This document shows, in pieces, positions 48,101 through 56,246 of a stretch of DNA of 64,000 nucleotides (position 1 is the first letter of the stretch; every line of letters starts with the position of its first letter). The position numbers were made by a program, and so were the translations under genes. The notes under the pieces were generated by a model. The model made no database searches. It was not told the origin of the DNA and saw only the letters and a program-made list of their open reading frames with translations. This DNA is from Lyngbya aestuarii BL J (GTDB taxonomy: Bacteria; Cyanobacteriota; Cyanobacteriia; Cyanobacteriales; Microcoleaceae). The stretch covers positions 1 through 64,000 of the forward strand of contig NZ_AUZM01000017.1 in assembly GCF_000478195.2 (NCBI RefSeq), read 5' to 3'.

Positions 48101-50150
48101 CGGAAACCATCACCACTTCTTCACCCGTGATGGCGGCGATGTCAACATCAAGCGCTTCAGCAATAGCGGCGGCGTAAGTGGTTTTAACGTATTCGAGGTC
48201 AACTAATCCTTCTAAGCTAAATTCTTCGCTGTGTTCAACTGCAAACTTGAAGACTTGCTGGAAGGAAAGTTCAGAGATATCATCGACATCCTTGTAGACA
48301 TCTTTCAATGCTTTCTCGAGGTCTTCACCGAATTGTGCTTTGTATTCTTTGCTATCGAACCAGTTCAACTTTTTGAAATCAACAGTGCCTTCTTGTTCGT
48401 AGACAAATTCAACAATTTGCAGTTTGCTAACTTCGGTAATAGACTCGACACCAAAGACAGTTTGAACATCGCCTTCAAAGGTTTGACGGAAGTAGTCATA
48501 GTCAATGTCTTGAGACAAACCACCGACTACAAAATCAATGACAACCTTGGCATCAAGTGTGCTAACTTCGGTGACTTCAATGTTGTAGAAAGCAGCGATT
48601 TTTTCAGAGAATTCTGTGCGGTAAACTTCGACTGTTTCTTCTTCGATGTAAGTTGAAAGGTCAATTCCTTGTTCCAAGCCAACCGTAACCATGTAGTTGT
48701 AGACTTGTTCGGAACTGATTAAACTAACGTTACTAACTTCAAAGAAAGTGGTCAGTGCTTGCGCGTTTTCTGTGCGATAAACTTCAACTTGGAAGGCAGA
48801 GAGTTGTTGTTCGGGTTCAAAGTTATCAGCAAAGAAGTATTTTTTGAGGTCTTCGAGAGTTAGGTCTTTTTCTTTCTTGCCGATAGATTCTGCAAAGTCT
48901 TTTAGTTCATCTTTGAATTGCTTGCGAACCCATTTTTCATCGATGAAGGGATGCTTTCCACCGAAGACAAATTCTAAAGTTTCATCAACGGTAACGTCTG
49001 TACCGAATTGAACTTCTAAAGCTTCTTTGTAGACATCTTTGAGGTATTCAACATCAACAACTTGTTTCAAGATTCCAAGTTTTAAACCTTCGCCTTTTAA
49101 GAAGGCTTTGAGTTGACCATCAGTTAAGTCATCAAGGTCTTTAACTCCACCTTTGAAGAAGTCTTTGACATCTTTCTCAAATTCTTTGAATTCTTTCTTA
49201 AATTCTTTCCGCAGTTTCTTGAAGTCAATTTCAGAACTGCTTAACTCTTGGTCAAGAACAAAGAACTTAATTTGAGAAACTTCTAAGCTGCTGACTGCCT
49301 CGATTTCAACACTGTAGAATTGAGCGAGTTGTTCCGCATATTTAACCTTGCAGTAGTCAACATCAACTTCAATTTCTAAGTTGGCACTATCGAGAACATC
49401 TTCATCACTGATTTCGCTAGTATTCTCAACATCAACTTCTTCGCGAATCTTGTCACCGTATTGTTTCTTGATGAATTTGAAGTCGAAGAAAGCAGAAGTA
49501 TTTAAACCTGCTTTAATTCCTTTTTCTTCAAGATATTCAAGAATTTGTTCAGGAGTTGCATTTTCTCCCAGTTCTTCTGTCAGTTTTTCGCCATGAATGG
49601 ATTTTAGATAATCAAAGTTAACTTTCGGGGAAGGACTCTTTCCTTTACCAACAACTTCTTCTTGAACGAATTGGATTAAATCGCCTAACTTCAGACCTTC
49701 AACAGATTCAACTGAGAAGAAAGTTTTAAGTTCAGCGTCAAACTCCTTCAAAAGTTTATCAACATCAAAGAACTTAGAAAGTTTGACTCCTTTCAGGTCA
49801 GCTAAGTCTTTTGTGACTAACAAGTCTTGCAGGTCTTCGTTGCTAATTTCGCCGTCGATACCGAGTTTTTCAAGCAGGTCAGCGTTACCTTTAACAACTT
49901 TGACATCTAGATAAACCTTAGACGGGGGTTCTACATCATCGGGAGTTTCACCGTCATCGGGAGTTTCACCGTCATCGGGAGTTTCACCGTCATCGGGAGT
50001 TTCACCATCATCGGGAGTTTCACCATCATCGGGAGTTTCACCGTCATCGGGAGTTTCACCGTCATCGGGAGTTTCACCGTCATCGGGAGTTTCACCGTCA
50101 TCGGGAGTTTCACCGTCATCGGGAACATTCACATCAGGAACTTCTCCCAC
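45195..50150 (-). CDS. Giant acidic repeat protein, downstream frame (1651 codons)
   Basis: The larger part of a surface- or calcium-binding-like protein of unknown function. It begins with ten PDDGET units, then about two dozen degenerate 55-65-residue helical repeats of the form (I/V)D-x-x-Y-(6-8)-ELx-x-FY-x-V-x-x-V-x-x-L-x-x-x-Q-V-x-x-FV. Two more low-complexity spacers interrupt these: DDGTT units (about 47280-47455) and MDDESE units (about 46380-46615). There is no signal peptide or RTX motif. The frame starts with a GTG inside the end of the upstream frame and has a stop just before it, so this is probably the 3' part of one gene split by a one-base frameshift. Confidence 0.75.
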   Translation of the reverse strand: MGEVPDVNVPDDGETPDDGETPDDGETPDDGETPDDGETPDDGETPDDGETPDDGETPDDGETPDDGETPDDVEPPSKVYLDVKVVKGNADLLEKLGIDGEISNEDLQDLLVTKDLADLKGVKLSKFFDVDKLLKEFDAELKTFFSVESVEGLKLGDLIQFVQEEVVGKGKSPSPKVNFDYLKSIHGEKLTEELGENATPEQILEYLEEKGIKAGLNTSAFFDFKFIKKQYGDKIREEVDVENTSEISDEDVLDSANLEIEVDVDYCKVKYAEQLAQFYSVEIEAVSSLEVSQIKFFVLDQELSSSEIDFKKLRKEFKKEFKEFEKDVKDFFKGGVKDLDDLTDGQLKAFLKGEGLKLGILKQVVDVEYLKDVYKEALEVQFGTDVTVDETLEFVFGGKHPFIDEKWVRKQFKDELKDFAESIGKKEKDLTLEDLKKYFFADNFEPEQQLSAFQVEVYRTENAQALTTFFEVSNVSLISSEQVYNYMVTVGLEQGIDLSTYIEEETVEVYRTEFSEKIAAFYNIEVTEVSTLDAKVVIDFVVGGLSQDIDYDYFRQTFEGDVQTVFGVESITEVSKLQIVEFVYEQEGTVDFKKLNWFDSKEYKAQFGEDLEKALKDVYKDVDDISELSFQQVFKFAVEHSEEFSLEGLVDLEYVKTTYAAAIAEALDVDIAAITGEEVVMVSDTEILDFLAETNVTAIAEYAEVTEAEVTDELATEWFTESNVVSVEHGEQDINYDFVRYQLNQVITEENLTSVAEILEVELTTVEDIDSLTDEQVAELISDSEFEELLGEETTVELVPTGFDLEFVTSVYGEDITTALDLEADAEITEAQVIEYFSETFATEIETFVAEDEGDDVAEDEGDDSSVGDEGDDTVEPPTDDGSTDDDGTDDGSTEDDGTDDGTTDDGTTDDGTTDDGTTDDGTTDDGTTDDGTTDDGTTDDGTTDDGTTDDGTTDDGTEETSFTDADVLEYIKQLDIETVAKSVEVDENYVEFQLSGLVEAGTVTLEQISTVLEVEVASVEALTAEQLVQLSGSETFQSVELKLVQSEIDYEYIRTTETTEIATFYEVSEEDVLKGEIVPLTDAEILDGFDETFANLDVHYLKYQISELTAEQQTQLFADLEIEVTDISQLDVKQVIDIGFSRDFKEILEVEKVQYSAIDLDKYRKDNAEQIAEFYHEMDDDSEMDDESEMDDESEMDDESEMDDESEMDDESEMDDESEMDDESEMDDESEMDDDSDEMDDESEMDDESEMDDESEDGVGDNIDDTDDMEDGDVDVASIPDKDLMKFMFGKGWKNGINPLEYVDEDYLKEEFKHELAERFEIAVEQVAELPSEMVVGGLYSKFVAEEEVDIEFYKSTHQSVLEANYGVSVNELSESQIVEHASTYGLANNLEMSAVDVHGFIGEYKSEIAEHFEIPEEQIAELDTSVVKTFILETATEIGLDVKEFVKLDYYRGLGEELVENYRVEQVYSFNYEEAFNYTETQGVSTSSLLDTEWFKQENAQLIEDNKAELDTDASGEVEDDELIGEMQGQFLEDGFETDDSYDLDEYTAENGDVLTNFYSKQLTEISKREVVEYAFGAGLEAGIDPYSDDFLTENPELELDKFISGNAQELTQFYGVKEVTQINFYQAFEYQVSQGFVGTTTNSSEGIV
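46380..46616 (-). repeat. In-frame 18-bp minisatellite (MDDESE units)
   Basis: About thirteen copies of an 18-bp unit (plus strand CATTTCCGACTCATCATC), with one variant carrying an inserted codon (GATGAA context at about 46436-46450). Unit length is a multiple of three, so copy-number change keeps the frame. Confidence 0.9.
47280..47458 (-). repeat. In-frame 15-bp minisatellite (DDGTT units)
   Basis: About twelve copies of a 15-bp unit (plus strand CCGTCATCGGTAGTT, with C/G alternation giving GTCATC or GTCGTC). The alternation of variants suggests duplication of a two-unit block. It encodes a hinge-like acidic linker. Confidence 0.9.
49935..50126 (-). repeat. In-frame 18-bp minisatellite (PDDGET units)
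   Basis: Ten full copies of an 18-bp unit (plus strand TCATCGGGAGTTTCACCG) plus a partial one, differing only at one synonymous base (CCGTCA or CCATCA). It lies immediately downstream of the frame break between the two giant frames. Confidence 0.92.
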
Positions 50151-51601
50151 AATCTGTCATCGCCTTCACTACCCACATCGGAGTCGTCGCTATCATCTCC
50201 TGCGATTACATCATCATCTGCATCGTCGGAGTCATCATCGTCGGAGTCATCGTCTTGGTCGTCGGTATCGTCTCCATCATCATCGGAGTCGTCGTCTTGG
50301 TCATCGCTATCATCATCAACGTTATCATCACCACCATCAACAGGAACATCGTTACCGTCGGTGTTATCATCGCCTGTCGCAATTAAGTTGAAGTTGCTAA
50401 CGATAGACTCAACTAATTGTTCGATATCTAACTCAGCGAGGGTGGAAATTTCGAGAACTTCTAGAACTTTTGAAACCGAGAAGGAGAAGCTAAATTCACG
50501 ATTTTCTTCGCGTCCAAATTTTAACCAGTGGTCAACAGCTGTAATTTGACCCGACTGCACAAAATCAACGAGTTCTGGGTTCAGTTGTAGGTATTCGCCA
50601 ACTTTAAAGAAGTTGCTAAATTCCCGTCTTTCTTTTTTACCAAACTTAGCAAAATGCTTGAACAGACTGAATTGACCGCCTTGAACAAAGGATTCTAAAT
50701 CAGAGTTCAGACTGAGATATTCACTCGGTTTAAAGAAATCACCGCATTCGCGTTGTTCGTATTGTCCATCTTTGAGGAAGTGACGGAAAGCACTTACAAA
50801 TTTACCTTGACCTTGGAAGAAGCTGTCGAGGTCAGTATTCTTTTCTAGGTATTTTTTGACACTAAATAAGCTGTTAAACTCCCGTCCTTCTTCTAAACCA
50901 AATTCGAGGAAATGTGAGAGTAAACTCTGACGACTGACAACTTGAGAGACATCAACGTTTTTCGTAGAGTATTCGGTGATATTAAAGGTATAACTAAATT
51001 CCCGACCTTCAAATTGACCAAACTCCATGAAGTGGGCTTTCGCATCAAGTTGACCTGCTTCTACTAGGGTCTTGATGTCGGAGTTGAATTCTAGGTAAGC
51101 ATCTACATCAAATAATTCGTCTAGGATATCATTTGTTGCTTCTGTATCATCCATTTCAACTCCGGTTTGTACGGCTTCATCAGGAAGGGGTTCTGCGCCG
51201 TCTCCAATTCCGCCATCGGGTTCAACGGGGATGGGGGTCATGTCGTCCATGTCGTCCATGTCGTCCATGTCGTCTGAGGTGACATCTACAGGTTCGTCCA
51301 TGTCGTCGATGTCTTCGTCCATGTCGTCTGAGGTGACATCTACAGGTTCGTCCATGTTGTCCACGTCGGGAAGGGGTTCTGCGCCGTCTCCAATTCCGCC
51401 ATCAGGTTCGACAGGAATAGGGGTCATGTCGTCCATGTCGTCTGAGGTGACATCTACAGGTTCGTCCATGTTGTCCATGTCTTCGTCCATGTCATCATCT
51501 CCCGTTACAACATCAACAGACTCAACAGGTTCTTCTGTGATGGTTTGGGTTTCTTCGTTTACAGGAAGGCCTGTTAAAGGGTCAAAGATTAAGTCGTCCA
51601 T
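50129..51601 (-). CDS. Giant acidic repeat protein, upstream frame (490 codons)
   Basis: Probable N-terminal part of the giant protein. After an Asp/Met-rich start with repeated DDMDDMTPIPVEPDGGIGD blocks it has five degenerate repeats of about 40-50 residues: F-x-V-x-x-YLx-x-N-x-DL-x-x-F-x-x-GQ-(4-6)-HFx-x-FG-x-x-E-x-REF. These resemble modules of large bacterial calcium-binding or surface proteins. A very acidic DDxDDD linker follows and the frame ends GDDRLWEKFLM, overlapping the next frame by 22 nt. No Sec signal is visible; type I or another secretion route is possible. The ATG at 51601 lacks a strong ribosome-binding site. Confidence 0.75.
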   Translation of the reverse strand: MDDLIFDPLTGLPVNEETQTITEEPVESVDVVTGDDDMDEDMDNMDEPVDVTSDDMDDMTPIPVEPDGGIGDGAEPLPDVDNMDEPVDVTSDDMDEDIDDMDEPVDVTSDDMDDMDDMDDMTPIPVEPDGGIGDGAEPLPDEAVQTGVEMDDTEATNDILDELFDVDAYLEFNSDIKTLVEAGQLDAKAHFMEFGQFEGREFSYTFNITEYSTKNVDVSQVVSRQSLLSHFLEFGLEEGREFNSLFSVKKYLEKNTDLDSFFQGQGKFVSAFRHFLKDGQYEQRECGDFFKPSEYLSLNSDLESFVQGGQFSLFKHFAKFGKKERREFSNFFKVGEYLQLNPELVDFVQSGQITAVDHWLKFGREENREFSFSFSVSKVLEVLEISTLAELDIEQLVESIVSNFNLIATGDDNTDGNDVPVDGGDDNVDDDSDDQDDDSDDDGDDTDDQDDDSDDDDSDDADDDVIAGDDSDDSDVGSEGDDRLWEKFLM

Positions 51602-52401
51602 AGCTAGATTAAACCTCTACTTAAATTGCAAAAAATTTACTGAAAAAAATCTGTAGATTAGTGACTGAAAGGGATTTAATTCTCCCCTCTAAATTTCAGT
51701 CAGACTATAAGGGGTTTTGGGTTAATAAAGACTCAGAGTTTAGTTTTTATTGTCTGAGTTGCAAGCATAAATTTGTTGCCTCCTTTCTGCTTGAAGTTGT
51801 AAGCTCTCATCTTTCATAATTTAATCTGAGGTCTCACACCGAACTTTTTGTTCTCTACCCTGATTGTAATAAACACTTTTAAGATCTCTATGAGGGTCAG
51901 ATGAGAAGTTTTTTATGATTTCTATTCAACCCATACCTTTAATTGTTACATCTGGAATGAATAGTGGCATCCGTTAAAACACGGAACTTCTAAATTCAGA
52001 AGAAAAAGGCTTGCAATGACGTTTTAACAGGGATTTTTGCCTCAAAGCCTAAGTGATAGTTATAATTAACTAGGGGGATTTGCGTGATTATACTGAGGTC
52101 AGGAAGTGATCATTATGTCATTGAAAATTTGTGCCATGCAAAAATAAGTCACTCCTGTTTATATTTCAATTTATGAGTAGGAATGACTCAAAAATAAAGA
52201 TTGATGAATTGTCAAGCTTCCTATGAAAAGAAGCAAAAAAGCTACAGCATTAATCAATCTTCAGTCTCGATCTTTCAATAGATAGATTGCAGAAAATTGT
52301 TAGGGCTACAAGTTGTAGCGGCTCTGATCCGAATCCTGGAGTCAGAACCCTTCTATCGGAGACGTAATTTTAAAAGTTAGGTTCCTCAATATTCCTTGAT
52401 A
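51602..52401. other. Long non-coding region, about 800 nt
   Basis: Upstream of the giant gene and downstream of the response regulator gene. It is AT-rich. GACTCAGAG (51729-51737) and TGTCTGAGTTG (51751-51761) suggest a small hairpin, but no known RNA or gene is recognised. The length suggests a long 5' leader or a regulatory RNA. Confidence 0.45.
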
Positions 52402-53070
52402 TTAGGGACAAAGGCGATAACCCATTCCTCTAACGGTTTCAATGCGATCGCCGCCCAATTTTTTCCGTAAATATCCAACATAAACATCAACAATATTCGA
52501 TCCGGGATCGTAATCATAACCCCAAACGCGATCAAGGAGTTGTTCTCGACTCATCACTTGTTCAGGATGACGCATCAACGTTTCTAAAAGCTGAAATTCT
52601 TTAGCGGACAGTTTGATGGGACAATCAGCGACTTGGGCTTGACGAGTATACAAGTCCAGCAAAATATCCCCGGCGGTCAATACCCGTTCCTCTTTAACAG
52701 GTGAGAGAGTCTGATGACGTAAGCGGGCGCGTACTCTCGCTAACAACTCCGCAAAGCGAAACGGCTTAGTGACATAATCATCAGCGCCTTCTTCCAAACC
52801 AGCAACTTTATCTTCGATATCATCACGAGCCGTTAAGATAATGATGGGGACTTGTTCTCCCTGGCCCCGTAATTGTTTCAAGACTTGAAAGCCATCCTGA
52901 TGGGGAAGATTTAAGTCCAGGATCAGCAAGTCAAATTGATTTCCCAGTGCTTTTTCTAAGGCATCAGAGCCATCATTGGCGACGGTAATGGTAAAGCCGT
53001 TGGCTTTTAGCCCTTTCTCTAAAAAGGCAGCGATACGAGGTTCATCTTCAGCGATCAAAATCCGGCTCAT
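52402..53070 (-). CDS. OmpR/PhoB-family response regulator
   Basis: A 222-residue two-domain regulator. The receiver has the acidic pair in LIAEDEPRI, phospho-acceptor D52 in LLILDLNLP, and TARDD and KPFRFAELLARV (switch Thr and Lys). The C-terminal winged helix (about 128-222) includes KEFQLLETLMRHPEQVMSR and DVYVGYLRKKLG with the recognition helix. GAAGGAAG precedes the start. No kinase is adjacent; a partner may be the orphan kinase at 5.7 kb, but there is no evidence for it. Confidence 0.93.
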   Translation of the reverse strand: MSRILIAEDEPRIAAFLEKGLKANGFTITVANDGSDALEKALGNQFDLLILDLNLPHQDGFQVLKQLRGQGEQVPIIILTARDDIEDKVAGLEEGADDYVTKPFRFAELLARVRARLRHQTLSPVKEERVLTAGDILLDLYTRQAQVADCPIKLSAKEFQLLETLMRHPEQVMSREQLLDRVWGYDYDPGSNIVDVYVGYLRKKLGGDRIETVRGMGYRLCP

Positions 53071-53616
53071 TAGACAGAACTTCCTTCAGGAGAATGATTT
53101 CAAAATAATTGATTAAAACGAATGCTGTATGTGAAATCCTCAAGATGCAGCCCTGCTGGTTTGAGTCGCTCTGAATCAAAATCTATATTCTGTAACAGTT
53201 TACCTTTTGTTCTCAGCATCTTGAGCAGTGACCTCAACTCTAAACTGAACGGATGTAGATCATCTTTGTTTTCTATCGGTAGATGCTTTGTCTGCCTTGG
53301 GATTCACACCCTATGGGATCTATCGATTCCATCATAACTCTCATTAGGACTGGTGAGATCAAGGATTCAGCGAAAAAAGTCTGCATTAACCCCAACCGAT
53401 ACCCGATACATAGACACAATTTCCCTGACTCTTAGTTTGCCCAATCACCCAGCTAAAATATCAACCCTTGTAGTTATACGGCTCAGAAATTAATTTTTCT
53501 CAACGAATAGTCGGTTTTCCTCACCTGATGTCTGCCGTTGAACCCCTCCGGGTTGTGTGGAATCTCTTAAAATATCAAGTGATGTCAACAAAGGCAGTCC
53601 CCAATAGAAGCGCAAA
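53071..53616. other. Non-coding region before the ABC exporter
   Basis: Divergent promoter space, about 545 nt. A 30-codon frame (53528-53620) overlaps the ATG of the ABC gene in ATGA fashion and is described in the findings. I see nothing else recognisable. Confidence 0.5.
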
Positions 53617-54636
53617 ATGACACCTGCCATCTTAATTGAAAAACTGCAAAAACGTTATGGTTCTGTCGAGGCCGTCAAAGAGGTCTCTCTGTTCGTCAAA
53701 CCGGGGGAAATCTTCGGTTTACTCGGCCCCAACGGTGCGGGTAAAACCACGACTCTACGGGCATTGTGTACGTTAATTACTCCGGATTCGGGTCGTCTGG
53801 AAGTCTCAGGGGTGAATGTTATCGAAAAGCCCCGACAAGCGAGACAACGCCTGGGTTATGTGTCTCAAGAAGTCGCCTTAGACAAGGTGCTAACAGGTCG
53901 TGAACACCTGCAACTGCAAGCGGCATTGTACCATCTGCCTCGGCCAATGATTAAAGATCGGATTGCCAAGGCGATCAATTTATTGGGTTTAGCAGAATGG
54001 GCCGATCAAAAAAGCGGTACCTATTCGGGCGGTATTCGCAAACGTCTCGACTTGGCTGCTGGCCTTCTCCATCAACCCGATGTGTTGGTGTTGGATGAAC
54101 CGACGGTGGGCTTGGATATTGAAAGCCGAGTAGCGGTTTGGGATTTCCTGCGTCAGTTGCGTCAAGCCGGAACAACGGTGTTAATTACCAGCCACTATTT
54201 AGAAGAAGTAGACGCTTTGGCCGATCGCGTGGCAATTATTGATCAGGGGGTTGTGATTGCGACAGGAACCCCTTCTCAACTCAAAGATCAAGTTGGAGGC
54301 GATCGCATTACCCTCAGAATTCGGGAGTTTTCGCCGATGGAGGAAGCCGAAAAAGCCAAATCTCTCCTGGAATCTTTACCGTTTGTCACCGAAGCCATTA
54401 TTAATACTGCCCAAGGGAATTCTCTGAACTTGGTCGTTCAACCTCAAAGTGATGCGCTGTTAACGGTACAACAGGCGTTAAAAGAGGCGGACTTACCCAC
54501 GTTTGGGATCGCCCAATCTCGACCCAGTTTGGATGATGTTTATCTAGCGGCGACAGGTCGAACCCTGATGGATGCGGAAATCGCAGCCGTTGCGGTTCGT
54601 GACCCCAAAGCGGAGAAAAAACAAAATATGCGTTAA
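53617..54636 (+). CDS. ABC exporter ATP-binding protein (DrrA-like)
   Basis: A 339-residue nucleotide-binding subunit. It has Walker A GPNGAGKTT (about 37-45), the signature YSGGIRKRLDLAAG (standard form SGGxxxR), Walker B VLVLDEPTVGLD and H-loop ITSHYLEE. The C-terminal 100 residues are the DrrA-type regulatory extension. It would energise the ABC-2 permease encoded after the inserted TnpB element, together exporting a lipid, drug or metabolite. The original operon partner is now 1.6 kb downstream. Confidence 0.93.
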   Translation: MTPAILIEKLQKRYGSVEAVKEVSLFVKPGEIFGLLGPNGAGKTTTLRALCTLITPDSGRLEVSGVNVIEKPRQARQRLGYVSQEVALDKVLTGREHLQLQAALYHLPRPMIKDRIAKAINLLGLAEWADQKSGTYSGGIRKRLDLAAGLLHQPDVLVLDEPTVGLDIESRVAVWDFLRQLRQAGTTVLITSHYLEEVDALADRVAIIDQGVVIATGTPSQLKDQVGGDRITLRIREFSPMEEAEKAKSLLESLPFVTEAIINTAQGNSLNLVVQPQSDALLTVQQALKEADLPTFGIAQSRPSLDDVYLAATGRTLMDAEIAAVAVRDPKAEKKQNMR

Positions 54637-54649
54637 GGTGAAGGCAATA

Positions 54650-54699
54650 GGGAACAGGGAACAGGGAACAGTTAACAGGGAACAGTTAACAGGGAACAG
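54650..54699. repeat. GGGAACA short tandem repeats
   Basis: Five copies of GGGAACA, partly separated by GTTAACA, between the ABC ATPase gene and the TnpB element. Similar TGTTCCC copies (complement) occur at 12519-12546. Such heptamer repeats are common between genes of filamentous cyanobacteria. Confidence 0.85.
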
Positions 54700-54832
54700 T
54701 TTTTAGCTTCTGCGGCAAAAGCCTCACACCTGAAAACGAGCGTGTCAGTGTCAGATGAATCGCCGACAAAATCTCGAATTTCTCCGAGTTCCGTTACAGT
54801 TGTAATAAAGTATATTTGCTTTAAGTTGCCCA

Positions 54833-56176
54833 ATGAGAAACGTAGCAAAAGTCAGACTATACCCAACGGATGACCAGAAACAAACCCTTGCAAAAGCGTT
54901 TGGCTCTGTACGTTGGGTGTGGAATTACTGTCTAGAGCTAAACAACCAAGTCTACAAAGAAACAGGCAAGGGGATCTCAGGGATGCAGCTAAAAAAGCAA
55001 CTACCAATCCTTAAGAAGAAAGAAGAAACAGCCTGGTTAAAAGAAACTTATTCACAGTGCTTACAGCAGTCTGTTTTGAATCTTTCTAGAGCTTTTGTCA
55101 ACTTCTTTGAAGGTCGAGCTAAATTCCCGAGGTTTAAGAGTCGTCATGGAAAACAGTCGATCCAATACCCCCAAAACGTCAAGATTATTGAAAACTATTT
55201 GAGTTTCCCTGTAATTGGCAACATCAAAGCTAATATTCATAGAAGGTTTGATGGAAGTCTAAAAACGGTAACAATAACTAAGACGAAAACAGAAAAGTAT
55301 TATGCTTCAATACTGTTTGAGAACGAGGAGCAAGAACCCGAGATTTCAAGCGAAGGAAAAGCGATTGGACTGGACTTGGGATTGACTCATTTTCTAATTA
55401 CAAGTGAGGGGTCTAAATACAATAATCCTCGACACTTCAAAAAACACTCACACAACTTAAAACGGAAACAACAGAAGTTATCCCGTAAGCAAAAAGCGTC
55501 TAACTCTAGGAATAAAGCACGTAGGTTAGTCGCAAGAGCGCACGAGAAAGTCAGCAACGCAAGGCAAGATTTTTTGCATAAATTGTCTCGCAAAATTGTC
55601 AACGAGAACCAAGTGATAATTGCTGAAAATCTCAACGTAAAGGGCATGGTACGCAACCATAATCTTGCCTTAGCAATAAGCGATTGTGGTTGGGGAATGT
55701 TCTTAAACTTTGTTGATTACAAAGCTAAACGGGATGGAAAGACCTTTGTGGAGATAGATCGGTTTTTCCCATCCTCAAAGACTTGTAATGTTTGTCTGAA
55801 TGTTGTAGAAAGTTTGCCACTTGATATTCGTCAATGGGAATGCAATCATTGTCATACCCAACATGATCGTGATATTAACGCAGCCATAAACATTCGAGAC
55901 GAGGGATTACGAGTCATCGCGGGGCGTATAAACTGCGCGGGAGACCCACGCAGACAGCCCCTTGCCTCGGGGACGGAGGCGACTGCCAGTGGAGGAGGTG
56001 TAAGACGAAATCTTCGCAGCTCTCGGAGCTTGCATCCGAGAGAACGAAGACCTCTCATTGGACGCAAGTCCTCTGTGCGGCAACTTCCGATCAATGAACA
56101 ATCTAAAGATGCTTCGACCAAGACTGTTCAAGAAACTGGAAGCTTACGACCGAAAGCGAAGCGTCGGCGTAGGTAG
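54833..56176 (+). CDS. tnpB: TnpB RNA-guided nuclease of an IS200/IS605 element
   Basis: A 447-residue OrfB/TnpB protein. The split RuvC site is intact: D181 in IGLDLGLTHF, E265 in IIAENLNVKGM and D347 in HDRDINAAINI; the zinc ribbon is C318-x2-C321 and C337-x2-C340. The N-terminal helix-turn-helix-like region begins VRLYPTDDQKQTLAKAFG. After residue 360 the frame continues for about 85 residues, rich in Arg and Ser, into the region that in this family encodes the guide (omega/reRNA) scaffold and right-end hairpin. No transposase (tnpA) partner is present. Confidence 0.92.
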   Translation: MRNVAKVRLYPTDDQKQTLAKAFGSVRWVWNYCLELNNQVYKETGKGISGMQLKKQLPILKKKEETAWLKETYSQCLQQSVLNLSRAFVNFFEGRAKFPRFKSRHGKQSIQYPQNVKIIENYLSFPVIGNIKANIHRRFDGSLKTVTITKTKTEKYYASILFENEEQEPEISSEGKAIGLDLGLTHFLITSEGSKYNNPRHFKKHSHNLKRKQQKLSRKQKASNSRNKARRLVARAHEKVSNARQDFLHKLSRKIVNENQVIIAENLNVKGMVRNHNLALAISDCGWGMFLNFVDYKAKRDGKTFVEIDRFFPSSKTCNVCLNVVESLPLDIRQWECNHCHTQHDRDINAAINIRDEGLRVIAGRINCAGDPRRQPLASGTEATASGGGVRRNLRSSRSLHPRERRPLIGRKSSVRQLPINEQSKDASTKTVQETGSLRPKAKRRRR

Positions 56177-56180
56177 TTCA
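55915..56180 (+). ncRNA. Predicted TnpB guide RNA (omega/reRNA) scaffold
   Basis: TnpB guide RNAs come from the 3' end of tnpB and the right end, with the guide just beyond it. Here the segment is GC-richer than the rest of tnpB and has pairable blocks such as CCCCTTGCCTCGGGG (about 55959-55973), TCTCGGAGCTTGCATCCGAGA (split loop, about 56021-56041) and the terminal hairpin. The guide would be the bases after 56180, beginning CAGAGAATTATTCC. Inferred from family knowledge; limits approximate. Confidence 0.5.
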
Positions 56181-56246
56181 CAGAGAATTATTCCATTAAA
56201 CGTCTTGCTGAAATTTGTAAAAAAGTTGTAACGAGATCTTGTAAAT

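Larger units (their letters stand above)
54798..56180 (+). mobile_element. TnpB-only IS200/IS605-family element
   Basis: The element contains tnpB and no tnpA. The left side follows TTAC (54794-54797), a common target in the family. The right end is marked by an imperfect hairpin CTTACG-A-CCGA ... TCGGCGTAGG (56143-56172) followed by TAGTTCA. The limits are inferred from these marks and not from an empty site. It sits between the ATPase and permease genes of one ABC exporter. Confidence 0.7.

Noticed and set aside
47280-50126. CRISPR-like arrays
   Set aside because: The regular repeats are contiguous 15- and 18-bp coding units without spacers.
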